DNA of 64,000 nucleotides from contig CM039192.1 of the NCBI GenBank assembly GCA_008360975.2, positions 11,633,694-11,697,693 of the forward strand. Reading direction: 5' to 3'. Below the pieces are notes generated by a model, which worked only from the letters and a program-made list of their open reading frames with translations, had not been told where the DNA came from and did not search any database. Source of the stretch: Lichenostomus cassidix. Lineage: Eukaryota > Chordata > Aves > Passeriformes > Meliphagidae. Shown piece after piece: positions 61,521 through 64,000 of the stretch. Position numbers and translations under genes: made by a program. The number at the start of each line of letters is the position of its first letter. Position 1 is the first letter of the stretch.

Positions 61521-63311
61521 TAACACATTTCTTTTTCTAATTAGTATCTGGTACTGTAAGATGCTGATATTTTACTGCATGTCAGATGTGCAGGGCTGAA
61601 ATACATCACCGAACTCAGGCAGGTGTGGGTGCTAGGAATTAGTTTTTTACCTCTTATAGTGAATTCAAGGCATCTCTCCACTTTAAAAAAGCAATGTGGC
61701 TGGAGAAGTCAGTGTGGATAAACCTCCAGTGCTCTTGCCCGAGAAGGGATGCAGAGGGAAGCAGACAAATCAAACATGGGCGAGGCAAAGTACCCTGAGC
61801 ACTGCCTTCATTTCCACCAGCATATCCAGGCAATATTCTCTTCATGAGTTGTCACCCCTGCAGTACAGCAAGGTCCTCCCAGCTGTAGATGGAAGGGTAC
61901 AGATGGGCATTTACACCATGCTAAAGAAGCAGCAGCCCTGCCCACACACTGAGGTGAATGAATTAGGCTCAGAACAGCTAAAGATTTGCCATTTTGGCAT
62001 TGCAGGTAAGGAGCAGTCAGGGCTCTCACCTGGGCTGTGTCTCAGCACAGCTCGGCAGGAGCTGCTGCGTGGCTGCAGGTGGGACTGAGAAATTGAGCTC
62101 ACAGGTACAAATCCTGGCAATGCTCAACAGAAATCTGCTCCACTACTTCACTGCAAAATTCGGGCATGATTTGCTGTCTGGCTAAGAGTGTGTGTGTGTG
62201 TGTGTTTGGGGTTTTTTGGGAGGAGGACGTTAAGTATTATTTTTCAGGCTGACAGCACAAGCACTAGCTTATAAACCACTTCAGCATCCTGAGGTAAAGC
62301 TGAGCGTGGTTTCTCACCGAAGGTGAGGGCAGCAGTTTCTCACCTTAAATGCACATAACAGGTTTCATCAGAAACTGATTTCTTGTAGGAGAGGGCTCTT
62401 CAGCCAGTCACAAGTAGGTCTGAATCCTTGATTTTAAAAAAGTTGTTCTTCAGAAAAAAGAAGGCTAATTTTTCTTACTAAAGTGATGACATTTTTTAAA
62501 TGTTTAAAAAATATTTAGGAAAAAAATTGTCAATTTAAATTTATTTTTGTCCTAAATTTTCTTACAACTCTATGCTTTTAAGATTGATTTTATCCAAATT
62601 TCAATAATTTTCTCCCAGAGAAAACAGAGATAATTATTTCATAAAACTATCAACCTTAGCAGTACAGGTCCTGGTGTTGCAAAGGTTTTTACAGTAATTT
62701 GGGGTATTTGCAGTATTCCAAGTCCAACTGTTCATCACTCACCCATGCAAACAGTCAGGCTGCTCCTTGTTCCAAGCTTTCCACAGTGCTTGATCTGTGA
62801 AGTGTTGCTTATGGTTTGTAGAGCAAATAACATTGTTTAATGCAACTTTCATGAATGAAATTTTCTGTACCCCAGGCAGTTTCTTTGAAGACAGTCTTGC
62901 AAGAATACAAGTCTTTTGCTCTTTGGGAAAAAACAACCCAAACTGGTTTCAGCATCAAAGTTAAATAAGCCCTTTATTTGTTGCACTTATAATTTACATA
63001 TCTACAACTATTTTATTATATATGTCTAATTTTCTTCCTTTTTTTTGCCAGGAAAGGCCTCCTTTTTATAAATGCATCCAACTCCCTCTGCTCCTAGCTA
63101 ATCTATGACTCCAGCAAGGTTTAATTTCTGGTACCAGGTTGACAAAGAAATGGGACATAAGGCTATAAAGCTGTAAAAAGAGGTGTTTAGCAAGGTTTCC
63201 TCCTACCTATAGCAGAGATTCTTCATCATCTGTGAAAGTCATTGAGGCTCTGTGAGGGTTCCTAGAATTATCTGTACAGAAGAAAACAATTGAAAAGGTC
63301 TTATTGTGGTG
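61521..63311. other. Non-coding stretch, no gene seen
   Basis: Moderately GC-rich at 61680-62110, where a 130-codon + frame (61696-62088) and several shorter minus-strand frames overlap; none has a domain, and the + frame begins within a generic context. A GT microsatellite lies at 62187. CTCACC-GAA-GGTGAG near 62314-62328 is a tiny hairpin next to a second TTTCTCACC. The rest is AT-rich. Confidence 0.55.
62187..62205. repeat. GT dinucleotide microsatellite
   Basis: About nine GT/TG units in a row followed by TTTGGGG and a T6 run. Length is modest, typical of bird genomes. Confidence 0.95.
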
Positions 63312-63424
63312 GAGCACTGAAGCACATGATTTACTCTCAGGCTGCCAGCAGTCCCATTGATTTCAGAAACTAGTGACATGCAGGAGGTTAAACATGTGCT
63401 TTGCTGGGTTTGGGCCAAACCTGG
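63312..63424 (+). repeat. Old amniote retroposon fragment
   Basis: Blocks in order: AGCACTGAAGCACATGATTT, CAGTCCCATTGATTTCAG, then GGTTAAACATGTGCTTTGCT and GGGTTTGGGCC. This fits the recalled series ..TTAAGCACATGCTT.., ..GTCCCATTGACTTCAATG.., ..GTTAAGCATGTGCTTAAGTGCTTTGCTGGATCGGGGCC.. of an old sauropsid retroposon, the same one whose later part is seen at 16196-16375 (shared CTTTGCTGG block). Both copies are on the + strand. Family name not claimed. Confidence 0.6.
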
Positions 63425-64000
63425 TATCGTTCATCTGAATACTTACAAAAACTTCTCCTGGTATTATTAAAAAAAAACAAAAAAACCAAAAAAAAAACCA
63501 ACAGCAACAAACTGTTATAAAGATATGTTGTATTTTGAGTCAGGACATAAAAGAACCAGCTCTGGCTCAAAAATAAGCTAGTTATTTTTGCAAACACAGT
63601 AGGATTTTTTGTCTCTGTTGCTGCTGTAAGCACAGCAGGACCCCTGTGCACCATCCTTTGCACAGCCAGACAAGCACTGTGGTTATATTAACTTTCCTTC
63701 CTAGGCTCCCTGTTCACTGGGATTTACCCTTCAAAGGACAGTTGTGGAAAAATCTCCAAGCACATGGAGCTGCACTGTCAGGTACAGGATGGAGATATAA
63801 AAGACATCACAATTGACTTTGGATTCTGAGCAGGTGCAATTGAACATCTTCCATCAGACTCGTGGTAAACTCAGGTTTGAGGAACATTAGTTCTGAGCTA
63901 TTTGTTCTCTGCTACATTCTCAGAGGAAAATTGTTTCATGCCAGTGGAATGATATGCCATATATTTAATGTGTGGAACTCTGGAGTTTTCTACAGAATAA
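63425..64000. other. Non-coding stretch to window end
   Basis: Begins with an A-rich tract (listed separately), then mixed unique sequence. No frame with a domain; no repeat recognised up to the end of the window. Confidence 0.55.
63469..63510. repeat. A-rich tract (AAAAAC type)
   Basis: A9, C, A7, CC, A10, then CC/AACAGCAAC. It lies about 45 bases after the old retroposon fragment and might be unrelated to it. Simple low-complexity sequence. Confidence 0.85.

Noticed and set aside
61696..62088. 130-codon + frame containing a GGTAAGG donor-like word near 62006
   Set aside because: No domain, no matching acceptor or neighbouring exon, and lies in a GC-rich patch where frames are longer by chance.

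Overview
The window looks like nuclear DNA from a bird, or less likely another sauropsid. It is AT-rich, CpG-poor and free of operon-like packing. It carries truncated CR1 LINE copies with the 3' end typical of avian genomes, plus eroded pieces of older retroposons shared by amniotes. There are no Alu- or B1-like SINEs, and interspersed repeats are sparse, which fits a bird. I cannot name the species or the locus. || No protein-coding gene, exon, tRNA, rRNA or known microRNA could be supported in the 64 kb. Open frames are short (mostly 60-130 codons), many begin at non-ATG codons, and they lack recognisable domains. The longest (about 180 codons near 27.2-27.8 kb) is the decayed C-terminal end of a CR1 reverse-transcriptase ORF. 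The second longest family of frames (14.1-14.5 kb) exists because a 42-bp minisatellite unit is divisible by three. The window is therefore best read as intergenic desert or the inside of a very large intron. || Layout: 0-12 kb is AT-rich non-coding DNA with a few short tandem duplications and two faint old retroposon scraps. 12-14.4 kb has a damaged CR1 piece and a 3-copy GC-rich 42-bp minisatellite. 16.2-17.0 kb has an old amniote retroposon tail ending in an AAT-type microsatellite, followed by a GC-rich patch. 21.4 kb, 27.3-27.8 kb and 52.9-53.1 kb hold CR1 3' ends, all on the + strand. 33-38.6 kb contains three clean inverted repeats. 42.06-42.86 kb contains an unexplained diverged direct duplication of about 120 bp. 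55-61.5 kb is the stretch that most resembles clustered conserved non-coding (enhancer-like) DNA, with CpGs retained and dense homeodomain, SOX, RUNX and E-box cores; smaller candidates of the same kind lie near 8.6, 22.9, 24.8, 40.9 and 46.3 kb. || If the non-coding candidates are real, the simplest interpretation is a regulatory landscape of a developmental gene outside the window. That is inference from sequence texture only; cross-species alignment would decide it. I found no evidence for a novel multi-gene system here.
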